Positions 42,969-52,547 are shown, counted from the first letter of the stretch. The stretch is DNA of 64,000 nt from Telluria sp042683405 (GCF_042683405.1 NZ_JBHUJS010000014.1:248001-312000), one strand, 5' to 3'. The notes: generated by a model from the sequence alone, not told the origin. Translations and numbers: made by a program.

Positions 42969-43415
42969 TCAGGCCCCTTCGTCGAGGAAATTGCGGACTG
43001 CGCGTTCGATGTCGAGGCATACCCGGGTGAGGGCGATGCGCAGGTCGGCCGCTGGCATATCGCTCGCGGTTGGGTCGGGGAAATCCCACTCCAGGGTGAG
43101 CGGGGAGCCGGGCCAGGCCGGCGGACGCACACGCGCGGTTTTCGCACAGACGGAGATGACGTATTGCAGCGGGTCAGGCAGCGGGATCGAGAAGGCGTGC
43201 CATGATTTGCTCTCCAGCCCGTCGGTCGGGTAGCCGCGCTCGCGCAGCACCTCCAGGACCAGCGGGTTGACCTTTCGTGTCGGGTGGCAACCGGCGCTGT
43301 AGGCAACGTACCGGCCTTCGCCCAGTTTGTTCAATACGGACTCGGCCATGATGCTGCGGCCGGCATTGCCGGCGCTAACGAAGAGTACGGACTGGGCTTC
43401 TGAAACGGTAGACAA
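42969..43415 (-). CDS. ArsC/low-molecular-weight phosphatase-like protein lacking the catalytic cysteine
   Basis: 148 residues. The fold is ArsC/LMW-PTP: VLFVSAGNAGRSIMAESVLN where arsenate reductases have a CTGNSCRS loop, then YSAGCHP and the acid loop DFPDPT. The nucleophile is replaced by Ser (residue 14) and the second P-loop Cys by Gly (residue 19); both codons (AGC, GGC) are one base away from TGC. Of the later redox pair only VCAK remains. Arg and Ser of the loop and the Asp are kept, so it may bind an oxyanion without reducing it. Confidence 0.8.
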   Translation of the reverse strand: MSTVSEAQSVLFVSAGNAGRSIMAESVLNKLGEGRYVAYSAGCHPTRKVNPLVLEVLRERGYPTDGLESKSWHAFSIPLPDPLQYVISVCAKTARVRPPAWPGSPLTLEWDFPDPTASDMPAADLRIALTRVCLDIERAVRNFLDEGA

Positions 43416-43496
43416 AGGAACGCCTTAAGCTGCCCCGGCAACAAGCCGGTCTTGGATTTTCGACACGCGGGATTCTAATGGGCATGCATATATCAG

Positions 43497-43540
43497 ATTG
43501 TAGGCAATGTCCTCGCGGTTTTGTAGTCTTAGTCCTACAA
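43497..43540. promoter_or_regulatory. Repeated TTGTAG/CTACAA sites upstream of the ArsC-like gene
   Basis: ATTGTAG (43497-43503), TTGTAG (43521-43526) and CTACAA (43535-43540) lie in the 148-base gap before the leftward ArsC-like gene. The last two form an inverted repeat with 8 bases between. They could be an operator; the regulator is unknown. Confidence 0.35.
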
Positions 43541-43563
43541 TTTTTTGCATGGAGACCGGCTGC

Positions 43564-44457
43564 CTAAGCGCGCGCGGACTCCCTCGCCAGCTTCACGAAG
43601 GCGTCCACCAGCGGCGCCTGGTCGTCCTTGCGGTGCGCCAGCAGCAGTGCCGTCGTTGCCCCCGCGTCGGATAAGGGCCGGTAGCACACGCCGTCCATGT
43701 TGATCCGGTCGAACGATGCCGGCAGCACGGACACGCCGCATCCTGCCGCCACCAGCGCGATGATGGTCGAGGCCTCCTTCGCTTCCTGCGCGATCTGCGG
43801 CGCATAGCCCGCATCGCTGCACAGCCTGAAGATCTGGTGGTAGATGCTGGTGCCGGCACTGCGCGGATACATCACGAAGGGCAGGTGCTCCAGCTCGCGC
43901 ATCGCGACCTTCTTCCTGCGCGCGATGGGCAGGCGCTCGGGCAGCACTGCCATGAGGCGGTCGCGCCGCAGTTCGGCGGCGGCCAGGCTGTCGGGCAAGG
44001 CGCGTTCCGGCGGACGAATGAATGCGAGGTCGAGTTCGCGCTGCTCAAGCGCTTCGAGCTGGGGCGCCGTCGCCATCTCGTGCAGCGTCAGGCTGACTGC
44101 GGGGTACTCGCTGCGGTAACGGTTGATCACGGTCGCGAACAACGGCGTGAGCGGCGTCGTGAAGGTGAAGCCGATACGCAGCTCGCCCGCTTCGCCGCGT
44201 TGCGCCCGGCGCGCGGTCTCGGACGCCTGCTCCGCCATCGCCAGGATGCGGCGCGCATCGGCCAGGAACAGTTTGCCGGCATCGGTCAGCCGCACCGAGC
44301 GGCGCGTACGGGCAAACAGCTGCGCGCCGACGTCGGCTTCCAGCGCCTGGATCGATTGGCTGAGCGGCGGCTGTCCGATGTGCAGCCGCTCGGCCGCACG
44401 CGTGAAGTGCAGTTCTTCCGCGACGGCGATGAAGTAGCGGAGGTGGCGCAGTTCCAT
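43564..44457 (-). CDS. LysR-family transcriptional regulator
   Basis: 297 residues. N-terminal winged helix-turn-helix MELRHLRYFIAVAEELHFTR with AAERLHIGQPPLSQSIQALE, then a periplasmic-binding-like effector domain. Divergent from an MFS transporter gene with 95 bases between, so it most likely controls that gene. The effector is unknown. Confidence 0.93.
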   Translation of the reverse strand: MELRHLRYFIAVAEELHFTRAAERLHIGQPPLSQSIQALEADVGAQLFARTRRSVRLTDAGKLFLADARRILAMAEQASETARRAQRGEAGELRIGFTFTTPLTPLFATVINRYRSEYPAVSLTLHEMATAPQLEALEQRELDLAFIRPPERALPDSLAAAELRRDRLMAVLPERLPIARRKKVAMRELEHLPFVMYPRSAGTSIYHQIFRLCSDAGYAPQIAQEAKEASTIIALVAAGCGVSVLPASFDRINMDGVCYRPLSDAGATTALLLAHRKDDQAPLVDAFVKLARESARA

Positions 44458-44468
44458 GATTGATCGTT

Positions 44469-44479
44469 TTATTCGATAA
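44469..44479. promoter_or_regulatory. Possible LysR binding site
   Basis: TTAT-TCG-ATAA, a short dyad typical of LysR boxes, lies 12 bases from the regulator start and upstream of the MFS promoter. Confidence 0.4.
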
Positions 44480-44498
44480 GTAATGCGGGAAATATATA

Positions 44499-44527
44499 TT
44501 GGACTGTATTAAAGCGCAAACTTAAGA
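44499..44527 (+). promoter_or_regulatory. Candidate promoter of the MFS gene
   Basis: TTGGAC (44499-44504), a 17-base gap and TTAAGA (44522-44527), about 25 bases before the MFS ATG. Confidence 0.45.
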
Positions 44528-44552
44528 TGGGCTTCGTTCCAAGGAGGTCCCG

Positions 44553-45758
44553 ATGTCCAATGCCGCAATTGCCGGAAGCCCGCGTTTCAAAAGCATCAAC
44601 CGCGCCATGTTGTTTGGCGGCCTGGCCACGTTCTCGCTGCTGTATTGCGTGCAGCCGCTGATGCCGCTGCTGGCCGCGCAATTTGCGCTGACTGCCGCGC
44701 AGGGCAGCTGGGTGCTGTCCATTTCCACGCTGACGCTGGCCGTGTCCCTGGTCGTGAGCGGTGCGCTGTCGGACCGGATCGGCCGCAAGCCGCTGATGGC
44801 CGGTGCCATGGCCGCCGCCAGCGTGCTGACCGTGCTGTGCGCGTTCGCGCAGGATTACATGCAGCTCCTGGTGCTGCGCGCGCTGCTCGGCGTGGCGCTG
44901 GGCGGCATGCCGGCGGTGGCGATGGCCTACCTGGCCGAGGAAATCGACCGTCCCTCGCTGGGCATCTCGATGGGCATGTACATTGGCGGCAGCGCATTGG
45001 GCGGCATGCTCGCCCGTGTGCTGGTGTCGATCGGCAGCGACCTGCTGTCATGGCGGATCGCGCTGGCCGCTGCCGGTGCGGCGGGCCTCTACGCTGCGTG
45101 GGAATTCTGCCGCAGCCTTCCGGCGCAGGCCAACTTCCGGCCGGCGCGTCCCGGCCTGCGCGCGCTGGCGGACGGCGCCCGCGCGCATTTCAGCGACGAG
45201 GGGCTGCGCTGGCTGTTCGCGCTTGGTCTGCTGGTCATGGGTGTCTTCGTCAGTCTGTACAACTGCATCAGCTACCGGCTGCTCGGAGCGCCGTTCGGGC
45301 TCGGTCATGGCGCCGTCGGTGCCATCTCGGTGCTTTACACGATCGGCATCTACAGTTCGGTATGGGCGGGCCGCATGGCCGACCGCTACGGGCGCCGCAA
45401 CGTGCTGTGGATGGTGCTGGCGCTGATGATGGCGGGGCTGGTGCTCACCTTGTCCTCGTCGCTGGCGGTCGTAATCGGCGGGCTGGCGCTGGTGACCTTC
45501 TGCTTTTTCGCCGCGCACTCGATCGCAAGCAGCTGGGTGGGGCTGCGGGCGAGGGCGCCGCAGGCGCTGGCGTCCGCGCTGTACCTGTTCTTCTATTACC
45601 TGGGCGGCAGCCTGGTGGCCTGGGTCGCGGGGATGGCGTGGGACGCGGCTGGCTGGACCGGCGTGGTGTCGCTGCTGCTCGCCACGCTGGGCGCGGCCAT
45701 GCTGGTTGCCCTGCGCCTGCGCGGGTTGGCTCCCATCGCCGCACGCGCACCGGCGTAA
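44553..45758 (+). CDS. MFS transporter (YnfM-like drug/metabolite efflux)
   Basis: 401 residues with about 12 membrane helices. GALSDRIGRKPLM near residues 70-82 is the MFS loop 2-3 signature; a second copy, AGRMADRYGRRNVLW, occurs in the second half. Related to YnfM/CynX-type efflux carriers. A strong AAGGAGG ribosome site precedes the ATG. Divergent from the LysR gene, which is expected to control it. Confidence 0.9.
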   Translation: MSNAAIAGSPRFKSINRAMLFGGLATFSLLYCVQPLMPLLAAQFALTAAQGSWVLSISTLTLAVSLVVSGALSDRIGRKPLMAGAMAAASVLTVLCAFAQDYMQLLVLRALLGVALGGMPAVAMAYLAEEIDRPSLGISMGMYIGGSALGGMLARVLVSIGSDLLSWRIALAAAGAAGLYAAWEFCRSLPAQANFRPARPGLRALADGARAHFSDEGLRWLFALGLLVMGVFVSLYNCISYRLLGAPFGLGHGAVGAISVLYTIGIYSSVWAGRMADRYGRRNVLWMVLALMMAGLVLTLSSSLAVVIGGLALVTFCFFAAHSIASSWVGLRARAPQALASALYLFFYYLGGSLVAWVAGMAWDAAGWTGVVSLLLATLGAAMLVALRLRGLAPIAARAPA

Positions 45759-45777
45759 GCCGCGCGCCTGGCCGGGA

Positions 45778-48700
45778 TCAGTGGCCTACCAGGTGCGCAT
45801 GCCACAAGGGCCGGTCCGTGCCGGGGTCGAGCAGGTAGTCGAGCTTCCCCGCGATGATGGTCGCCACCGGCAGCCCGTCCCTGAACAGCACGCGGTTGCC
45901 CGCCAGCGCCGGGACCTTGTCGCCCGCAAGCAGCGTGCCGGACAGGTTGAGCGGATCGACGCCGGAGATGGTCACCAGCGTGCCGTCCTGCGGTCGCCGC
46001 CGCACTTCGCGCAGCAGCGGGATCGCCTCCGGCAGCGCGAACTGCTCGCCCGAGAAACCGGCGACAAAGCGCCCGCCGCGAATGTCCCCGCGCGCTTCGA
46101 GCCGGTGGTACACCGGCTGCAGTTCGCGCCACGATGGCATCCACGAGGCCTCGCGCTCCAGCAGCCGCCAGAACACGACGCCGTAGCGCCGCAGCAGCGT
46201 CATGGCGACATGCTCCAGCGTTTCCGGATCGGTGCGCGGCTTGCGGGCCGGGCGGCCATCTGATGGTGCGGGAGGGGGCGGGTCGCCTCTCCGAACCAGC
46301 GCCCAGCGTCCCGCTTCCTCCATCGACGGACCCGCGCCACGGCGGCGCCGCTTGTCATTGCTGGCGCGCTTGGTCGCGGGCAGCAGCATCGCGCGCATGC
46401 CGGCGAAGCTGTCGGCGTTGACCAGGCCTGTCGCCACGAGTTCGCCGAGCGCGTTCTCCAGTTCCACCGGCAGCAGGCGCGCGTCGTGCTGCAGTTCGTC
46501 GAAAAACATGGCGCCATGCTGGCGCAGCGCATCGAGCACCAGCGCAGCGCGGGACGATACTTCCGGCGGGGCGCCCGGACCGGGCAGCGCAAGCCATCGC
46601 GCGGCCTGGCGGCGCGGCAGCAGCACGATCGGCGTGCTGCGCACCGGACCGCCTGACGCCGACAGAGGCGCGCCGATGCGCGTCCACACCAGTTTCCCTG
46701 ACCGGCACAGTTCATCCAGCCACAGGATCGAGTAGTCGCGCAGCCTCAGGGCGAGCAGGTCGCTTTCCCATGCGCCGGCGGCCGCTTCGTAGCCTTCCAG
46801 CTGCGCCAGGACTTCGGGGAGCGCATCCTGCCCCTGCAGTTGCGTGTCGCGCGTCAGGTGCTGCCAGTCGAACAAAAAGCGCATGAAGTCCTGCTGCTCG
46901 ACAGGCTCGATCTCGCGCCGCAGGCTGCGGATCGTGTAGCGGTGGATGCGCGCGAGCAGGTGGCGTTCGCTCCATTCCTCTTCCGTTGTCCCCGGCGTGA
47001 AGCGGCCGCGCATCACATAGCCTTCGCTTTCCAGCTGTGCGAGTGCGATCGCGACGGCGCTTTCCGGCAGCGCCATGGCGGCGGCGATGTGCGCAAGCGG
47101 CTGCGGTCCGAAGCCGGTCAGGCGCGCGCGCACGATCTCCACCAGCGCGCTGTCGCGCGACCAGGGTGCGTCGCCATTGCCGCGATGGCTTTCCGGGATC
47201 GTCAGGGCCGGCGTCGCCGTGGCCTCGGGGTAGGCCGCCTGCAGGCAGTCCAGCCGCTCGAGCGGCACCCAGAAATCGACGCCGGCGTCGCCTCGCAAGC
47301 GCGTCACGCGGCCGCTTTCGGCCAGCTGTTCCAGCCACCTTGGCCAGCCGTCCTGCGCGAGCGCCTCGGCGCGGGTGATGAACGACAGCGCGACCAGGGC
47401 TTCCTGCACCTCGTCGCTGTTGCGCGCCTGCGGCCAAGCTTCGGCGGCGACGCTGGCGATCGCATCCGCGTCGAGCGCGCCCAGGTCGTCCGGGGATTCG
47501 GGATCGCTCCAGCGGCGGCTGCGCACCGCCTGCGTGCGGCGCTCCTCCAGCGGCGCATCGTCGAGGAAGGCGTACGGGTTGGCGTTGAGGATCTCGGCCG
47601 CCAGCGGCGAGGGCGCGGGCAGGTCGCGCGCGAGCAGGCGCACGTCGCCGGCTTCGATGCGGCGCAGCAGGGCCAGCCAGCCGTCGCTGTCCATCGCATC
47701 GTGCAGGCAGTCGTCCAGGGTCTGATCGACCAGCGGATGGCTGGGCAGTTCGCGCTCGCCGACGACGTTTTCCAGGCACGCCGCCTGGTCGGGGAAGACC
47801 GACGCCAGCAGGTCGTCGCTCTTCATGCGCTGCAGCTGCGGCGCCACCTTGCGCCCGCCGGTAAATCTCGGAAGCGCCAGGGCGGTCGTGGCGTTCCAGC
47901 GCCACCGCACATTGAACATGGGCGCATCGAGCAGGGCCTGGACCAGGATATGCTCCGCGGTGGAGGAGCGCAGGTAGCGCCACACCTCGTCCAGCGGGAA
48001 GCTGTGGCTGGTGGACAGCGACAGGATGATCGCATCTTCCGTCGCCGCCGCCTGCAGCTCGAAATTGAAGGTGCGGCAGAAGCGCTTGCGCAGCGCCAGC
48101 CCCCATGCGCGGTTGATGCGGCTGCCGAACGGCGCGTGCAGGACCAGCTGCATGCCGCCCGACTCGTCGAAGAAGCGCTCCATCACCAGCGTGTCCTGGG
48201 TCGGCAGCGCGCCGAGCGCGGCGCGCGAGCGCGCCAGGTACTCGACAATCTGGCGCGCGGCTTCCTCGTGCAGGCCCAGGTGCTCGTCCAGCCAGGCCAC
48301 GGCACGGTCGAGTCCGGCACCTTTATCCGAAAAACCCGTTGGGCCGATTCCTAAAAAGGTGCCAGACCCCACGGCGGGGCTGTCGAATGGGGACGGGACT
48401 CCCGCTGCGGCATTTTCCGAAGGCGAAGTTGGGACGGTTCCTAACAAGGTGCCTGACCCCGGGGTTGGGTTTTCTGAAGGGGGGTAGGTGAGTTCGTGTT
48501 CGATGGCGGCGCGCAGGCGGGCGACGCCGGCCGACAGTTCGTCGCTGCGGCCCGGGGCTTCGCCCAGCCAGAACGGGATGCTGGGGGCGGCGCCGTGGGC
48601 GTCTTCGACGCGCACCTTGCCGGCGTCGACTTTCAGGATGCGGTAGGAGGTGTTCCCGAGCTGGAAGACGTCGCCGGCCATGCTCTCGACCGCAAAGTCT

Positions 48701-50256
48701 TCGTTGACGGTGCCGACCGAGTGGCCCTGCGGTTCGAGCAGGACGGTGTAGTCGGCGTTGTCGGGAATGGTGCCCCCGGAGGTGACGGCGGCGAGCTTGC
48801 CGCCGCGCCGGCCGCGCAAGGTGCCGGCGGCGGCGTCGCGGTGCAGGTAGGCGCCGCGCACGCCGTTGCGGGTGGTGTAGCCCTCGGCCAGCATGCGCAG
48901 GATGGCGTCGTAGCGCGCGCGTTCCAGGCTGGCGTAGGGGTAGGCGCGGCGTACCAGTTCATACAGGTCGTCCTCGCGCCATTCGCGCGAGGAGACTTCG
49001 GCGACGATCTGCTGCGCCAGCACGTCGAGCGGAGCGCGCGGGATGCGCAGGGCATCGAGCTCGCCGCGCCGCACGCAATCGAGCAGGGCGGCGCATTCGA
49101 TGAGGTCATCGCGCGACGTGGGGAACAGGCGGCCTTTCGGGATGCCGCCGACGTGGTGGCCGGAGCGGCCTACCCGCTGCAGGAAGGAGGCGATGCTGCG
49201 CGGGGAGCCGACCTGGCACACGAGGTCGACGTCGCCGATGTCGATGCCAAGTTCGAGCGAGGCGGTGGCGATCAGGACGCGCAGGTCGCCGCGCTTGAGG
49301 CGCTGTTCGGCATCGAGCCGGTATTCCTTGGCCAGGCTGCCGTGGTGCGCGGCGACGTGTTCCGCTCCCAGCCGCTCTCCCAGGTGGCGCGCGATGCGTT
49401 CGGCCATGCGCCGCGTGTTGACGAAGATGAGCGTGGTCTTGTGCTGGACCGCCAGTTCGGCCATGCGGTCGTATACGCGGTCCCACACTTCGTTGGGCAT
49501 GACCGCCTCCAGCGGCACCGGCGGCAGTTCGAGCCCCAGGTCGCGCGCACGCACGTGGCCGACGTCGACCACGGCGCAGTCGCCCCCGCCGCGCCCGACC
49601 AGGTAGTCGGCCACCAGCGACAGCGGTTTCTGGGTGGCGGACAGGCCGATGCGCACCGGCCGGCGTCCACACAACGCGTCCAGGCGTTCGAGGCTGAGGG
49701 CGAGGTGGCTACCGCGCTTGCTGCCGGCGACGGCGTGGATCTCGTCGACGATCACGGTGCGCACGGTCGACAGCATGGCGCGCCCGCTGTCCGATCCGAG
49801 CAGCACGTACAGCGATTCGGGCGTGGTGACGAGGATGTGCGGCGGCCGTTTGCGCATGGCGTTGCGTTCGGCCGTCGTGGTGTCGCCGGTCCGCACCGCG
49901 GTGCGGATGCCATGCGGGGGCAGTCCCAGTGCGGCCAGTTGCGCGCCGATGCCGGCCAGCGGCGCGTCGAGGTTCAGGCGGATGTCGTTCGACAGCGCCT
50001 TCAAGGGCGACACGTACAGCACCTGCGTTTCGTCCGGCAGGGCGGCCTCGCTGCTCTCCTGCACCAGCGCGTCGATGGCGGCCAGGAAGGCGGTCAGCGT
50101 CTTGCCCGATCCGGTCGGCGCCGCCACCAGGGTTGGACGGCCGGCCTGGATCAGCGGCCAGGCGCGCCGCTGCGCCTCGGTCGCCGCCGGGAAGGACGCG
50201 CCGAACCACGCGGCGACAGCCGGGTGAAAGTCCTTCCAGATGCTGTCCAGTGGCAT
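45778..50256 (-). CDS. lhr: Large Lhr-type superfamily 2 DNA helicase with in-frame repeat insertion
   Basis: 1492 residues. Helicase core in the first 450 residues: Q-motif region, Walker A APTGSGKT near 46-53, DEIH box near 178-181, SAT, and arginine-finger region QRVGRSGH near 365. The Lhr-specific winged helix, core and long C-terminal extension follow (VMERFFDESGGMQLVLHAPFG near 690). Family knowledge: 3'-5' helicase in DNA repair; the long form resembles E. coli Lhr. Residues about 593-642 are an insertion of two intergenic-type repeats, Gly/Pro/Ser/Thr-rich and in frame, at a linker. Frame is intact throughout. Confidence 0.93.
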   Translation of the reverse strand: MPLDSIWKDFHPAVAAWFGASFPAATEAQRRAWPLIQAGRPTLVAAPTGSGKTLTAFLAAIDALVQESSEAALPDETQVLYVSPLKALSNDIRLNLDAPLAGIGAQLAALGLPPHGIRTAVRTGDTTTAERNAMRKRPPHILVTTPESLYVLLGSDSGRAMLSTVRTVIVDEIHAVAGSKRGSHLALSLERLDALCGRRPVRIGLSATQKPLSLVADYLVGRGGGDCAVVDVGHVRARDLGLELPPVPLEAVMPNEVWDRVYDRMAELAVQHKTTLIFVNTRRMAERIARHLGERLGAEHVAAHHGSLAKEYRLDAEQRLKRGDLRVLIATASLELGIDIGDVDLVCQVGSPRSIASFLQRVGRSGHHVGGIPKGRLFPTSRDDLIECAALLDCVRRGELDALRIPRAPLDVLAQQIVAEVSSREWREDDLYELVRRAYPYASLERARYDAILRMLAEGYTTRNGVRGAYLHRDAAAGTLRGRRGGKLAAVTSGGTIPDNADYTVLLEPQGHSVGTVNEDFAVESMAGDVFQLGNTSYRILKVDAGKVRVEDAHGAAPSIPFWLGEAPGRSDELSAGVARLRAAIEHELTYPPSENPTPGSGTLLGTVPTSPSENAAAGVPSPFDSPAVGSGTFLGIGPTGFSDKGAGLDRAVAWLDEHLGLHEEAARQIVEYLARSRAALGALPTQDTLVMERFFDESGGMQLVLHAPFGSRINRAWGLALRKRFCRTFNFELQAAATEDAIILSLSTSHSFPLDEVWRYLRSSTAEHILVQALLDAPMFNVRWRWNATTALALPRFTGGRKVAPQLQRMKSDDLLASVFPDQAACLENVVGERELPSHPLVDQTLDDCLHDAMDSDGWLALLRRIEAGDVRLLARDLPAPSPLAAEILNANPYAFLDDAPLEERRTQAVRSRRWSDPESPDDLGALDADAIASVAAEAWPQARNSDEVQEALVALSFITRAEALAQDGWPRWLEQLAESGRVTRLRGDAGVDFWVPLERLDCLQAAYPEATATPALTIPESHRGNGDAPWSRDSALVEIVRARLTGFGPQPLAHIAAAMALPESAVAIALAQLESEGYVMRGRFTPGTTEEEWSERHLLARIHRYTIRSLRREIEPVEQQDFMRFLFDWQHLTRDTQLQGQDALPEVLAQLEGYEAAAGAWESDLLALRLRDYSILWLDELCRSGKLVWTRIGAPLSASGGPVRSTPIVLLPRRQAARWLALPGPGAPPEVSSRAALVLDALRQHGAMFFDELQHDARLLPVELENALGELVATGLVNADSFAGMRAMLLPATKRASNDKRRRRGAGPSMEEAGRWALVRRGDPPPPAPSDGRPARKPRTDPETLEHVAMTLLRRYGVVFWRLLEREASWMPSWRELQPVYHRLEARGDIRGGRFVAGFSGEQFALPEAIPLLREVRRRPQDGTLVTISGVDPLNLSGTLLAGDKVPALAGNRVLFRDGLPVATIIAGKLDYLLDPGTDRPLWHAHLVGH
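48322..48470. repeat. Two repeats of the GGTGCCTGACCCC type inside the helicase gene
   Basis: Copies at about 48322-48379 and 48414-48470 share TTCCTAA-AAGGTGCC-GACCCC blocks with upstream CCGAA and GTTGGG; equivalent bases are 90 apart, so the reading frame is kept. Translated leftward they give GSGTLLGTVPTSPS and GSGTFLGIGPTGFS. Confidence 0.85.
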
Positions 50257-50324
50257 GCGCTCATTCGTCCAGTGCAGGTCCCCAATTCTAGCAACAAGCC
50301 GGGAAAGGGGCAGGCAAGCGGACT

Positions 50325-52547
50325 TCAGTCCCGCGGCCGGTTCGCGCCCGGCGCTGGCGTAACGCCACCCAGCCGATAGGACAGCCCGAGATACACCACG
50401 CGCCCGTCGAACCGCCGCACGTTGCGCTCCCTCAGCACGGGCGTCTCGATGCGGGTATCCGATCCGGTCGAACCGAATACGTCGTTCACGTTCAGTACGA
50501 GGCTCAGCGCCGGGGTCAGCGTGCGCCGGTAGTTGACGCTGGCATGGGAATACGGCTTGCGCGATCCCTGCCCGAACAGCGATGCCCCCTGCGCGCTCAG
50601 CGTGAGCTGCACGGTATCCTGCTTTGTCGCTTTGTAGTTGAAACGCGCCCGGCCCGTCAGCGAGGTCGCGCTGCGTCGCGCATCTCCGCCCAGTTGCTCG
50701 TCCCAGCTGCGCTGTTCCATGCGGTTCACGGTGCCGCTGGTGTGCAGGGTCAGGTTCGGCAGCAGTTTTCCGTTCGCCGAAAATTCGAGACCCGCGCTGC
50801 GGCTGCTGCCGCTGTTGTCGCGCGTGGTCAGCAGCACCGTCTCGCTGATGAAGTAGCGCCGTTCGGAGATCTCGTGCGCGTCATGTTCGTAGAACGCGCG
50901 CAGGTTGGTCTCGACCGTGCCGATCCTGGTTTCCAGCCCCAGGTCCAGCGAATCGCTCGTGCCCGGGCGAAGGTGCGGGTTGCCGGAAGAGACGTTGAAC
51001 TCGTCGCGGTACACCACAAAGGGATTGAGTTCGCGCGCATCCGGCCGCCGCAACCGTCGTGCGTAACTCAGGCGGACATCGGTGGCCTCGGATAGGCTGT
51101 AGTTGATGTAGAAGCTCGGGATCAGGCTGGTGTCCCGGTTGTCGGCACGGATACCGCTGGTCATCTGGTCGATGTCGAGCCGGATGTGCTCGACCCGCAG
51201 CCCGCCCAGCACGCCCCAGCGTTCGCCGGGCCGCCATTCGTAGGAGCCGTACACGGCAACGCTGGCCTGGCCGACGCGGAAGCGGTTGGTGCGCACCGGG
51301 TTCACGGTCTCGATGCCGGTCGCCGGGTCGATGCTGGTGTAGCGCGTGTCGAAGGTATCCGTGTGCCCGGCCCACTTGCCGCCCAGCTTGAGCGTGCCGC
51401 TCTCGCCCGGCCGCTCGTAGTCGGCGGTCAGGTCGGCGATGCGGTTGGCGGTGGTGCCGGCCTGTCGGCTGCGCGTATCCAGCACGCCCGGAGGACGCAG
51501 CGTGTAGGTGTTGGTGAATGCATTGTCGCCCAGGGTGTCGGAGGAGGACAGCCGCAGGTCCGCGCTGAATCGTTCGCCGCGCAGCGCGCCCTTGCGCTCC
51601 CAGGATGCGCCCACGCTGTAGTGGTCGCTCTCACCCGTGCGCATGGTGCTGCGTTCGTAGTCGCTGTCGGCGATGTCGTCCTGCCCGAAGTGGACGTAGC
51701 GGTCGTGCGCGTCCAGCCCGTTGCCGCGCCGGGAAAAGGACGCGTTCGCGGCCAGCTTGTCGCGCTCGTCCAGGTTGTAGGTCAGCGAGCCGCTGAATCC
51801 CGCCGAGTCGTTGAGCCCGCGCGAGGACGTATCCTGCGTGCTGCGGCTCTCGACGCCGGTGACCGGGTGGATGCGCGTGCGCGCGGCATGCCCGGACGAG
51901 CCGCGCCCGTCCTGGCGCATGTGGACCGATCCCTGCGCGCCGAAGCGCCCGGCATGGTAGCTGCCGTTCAGCGAGGCGTTGCGGCGACCGGCGGTGCCGG
52001 CATTGGCGTTGAGGACGGCGAAGCCGCCGGCGCGGCGCGTGCGCTTCATCACGATGTTAATGACGGGGCCGCCGCCCGACTCGTTGCCGAACTGGGCGCC
52101 CGGGTTGTTGATGACTTCGACCGAGGCGATGTCGCCCGCGGGAAGGGCGTTCAGCGCGGCGCCGCGTTGCTCGCCCTGCAGCATGGCCGACGGTTTGCCA
52201 TCGATGAGCACCTGGACGTTCTGCTTGCCGCGCAGTGTCACATTGCCGTCGGGATCGACCGATACCGACGGCACCTTGTTGAGCGCATCGGCGGCGGTGT
52301 CGTTGCTCGCGCCAGGGTCGTTCCCGATGTCGTAGACCTGGCGGTCGGCCCGGTTGGTCGGCCGGGCTCCGACGACCGTTACCTCTGAAGGGGGCGGGGC
52401 AGGTGCGGCGGCGCCAGCCGGCGCAGGCTTGGCGGCCGGCGCGGCCACAGGCGGCTGGACGGGGGGCGCCTGTGCGCTGGCGGCGGCCTGCAATGCGCAC
52501 AGCAGTGCGGCGGCACAACCTTTGTGCAACAGAGGCGGAGAACCCAT
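50325..52547 (-). CDS. TonB-dependent-type outer membrane beta-barrel protein
   Basis: 740 residues from the ATG at 52547, which opens a signal peptide (about 1-25); no clear ribosome site is seen. A Pro/Ala-rich linker (residues 30-55) leads to the plug domain (EVTVVGARPTNRADRQVYD, VEVINNPGAQFGNESGGGPVINI) and a 22-strand-type barrel of the outer-membrane-receptor family OMP_b-brl_3. Ligand unknown. No TonB or regulator is adjacent; the lipid kinase gene is divergent. Confidence 0.88.
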   Translation of the reverse strand: MGSPPLLHKGCAAALLCALQAAASAQAPPVQPPVAAPAAKPAPAGAAAPAPPPSEVTVVGARPTNRADRQVYDIGNDPGASNDTAADALNKVPSVSVDPDGNVTLRGKQNVQVLIDGKPSAMLQGEQRGAALNALPAGDIASVEVINNPGAQFGNESGGGPVINIVMKRTRRAGGFAVLNANAGTAGRRNASLNGSYHAGRFGAQGSVHMRQDGRGSSGHAARTRIHPVTGVESRSTQDTSSRGLNDSAGFSGSLTYNLDERDKLAANASFSRRGNGLDAHDRYVHFGQDDIADSDYERSTMRTGESDHYSVGASWERKGALRGERFSADLRLSSSDTLGDNAFTNTYTLRPPGVLDTRSRQAGTTANRIADLTADYERPGESGTLKLGGKWAGHTDTFDTRYTSIDPATGIETVNPVRTNRFRVGQASVAVYGSYEWRPGERWGVLGGLRVEHIRLDIDQMTSGIRADNRDTSLIPSFYINYSLSEATDVRLSYARRLRRPDARELNPFVVYRDEFNVSSGNPHLRPGTSDSLDLGLETRIGTVETNLRAFYEHDAHEISERRYFISETVLLTTRDNSGSSRSAGLEFSANGKLLPNLTLHTSGTVNRMEQRSWDEQLGGDARRSATSLTGRARFNYKATKQDTVQLTLSAQGASLFGQGSRKPYSHASVNYRRTLTPALSLVLNVNDVFGSTGSDTRIETPVLRERNVRRFDGRVVYLGLSYRLGGVTPAPGANRPRD

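Noticed and set aside
43564..45758. Arsenic resistance operon around the ArsC-like gene
   Set aside because: The neighbours are a LysR regulator and a general MFS carrier; no arsR, arsB/acr3 or arsH is present and the ArsC-like protein lacks its cysteine.
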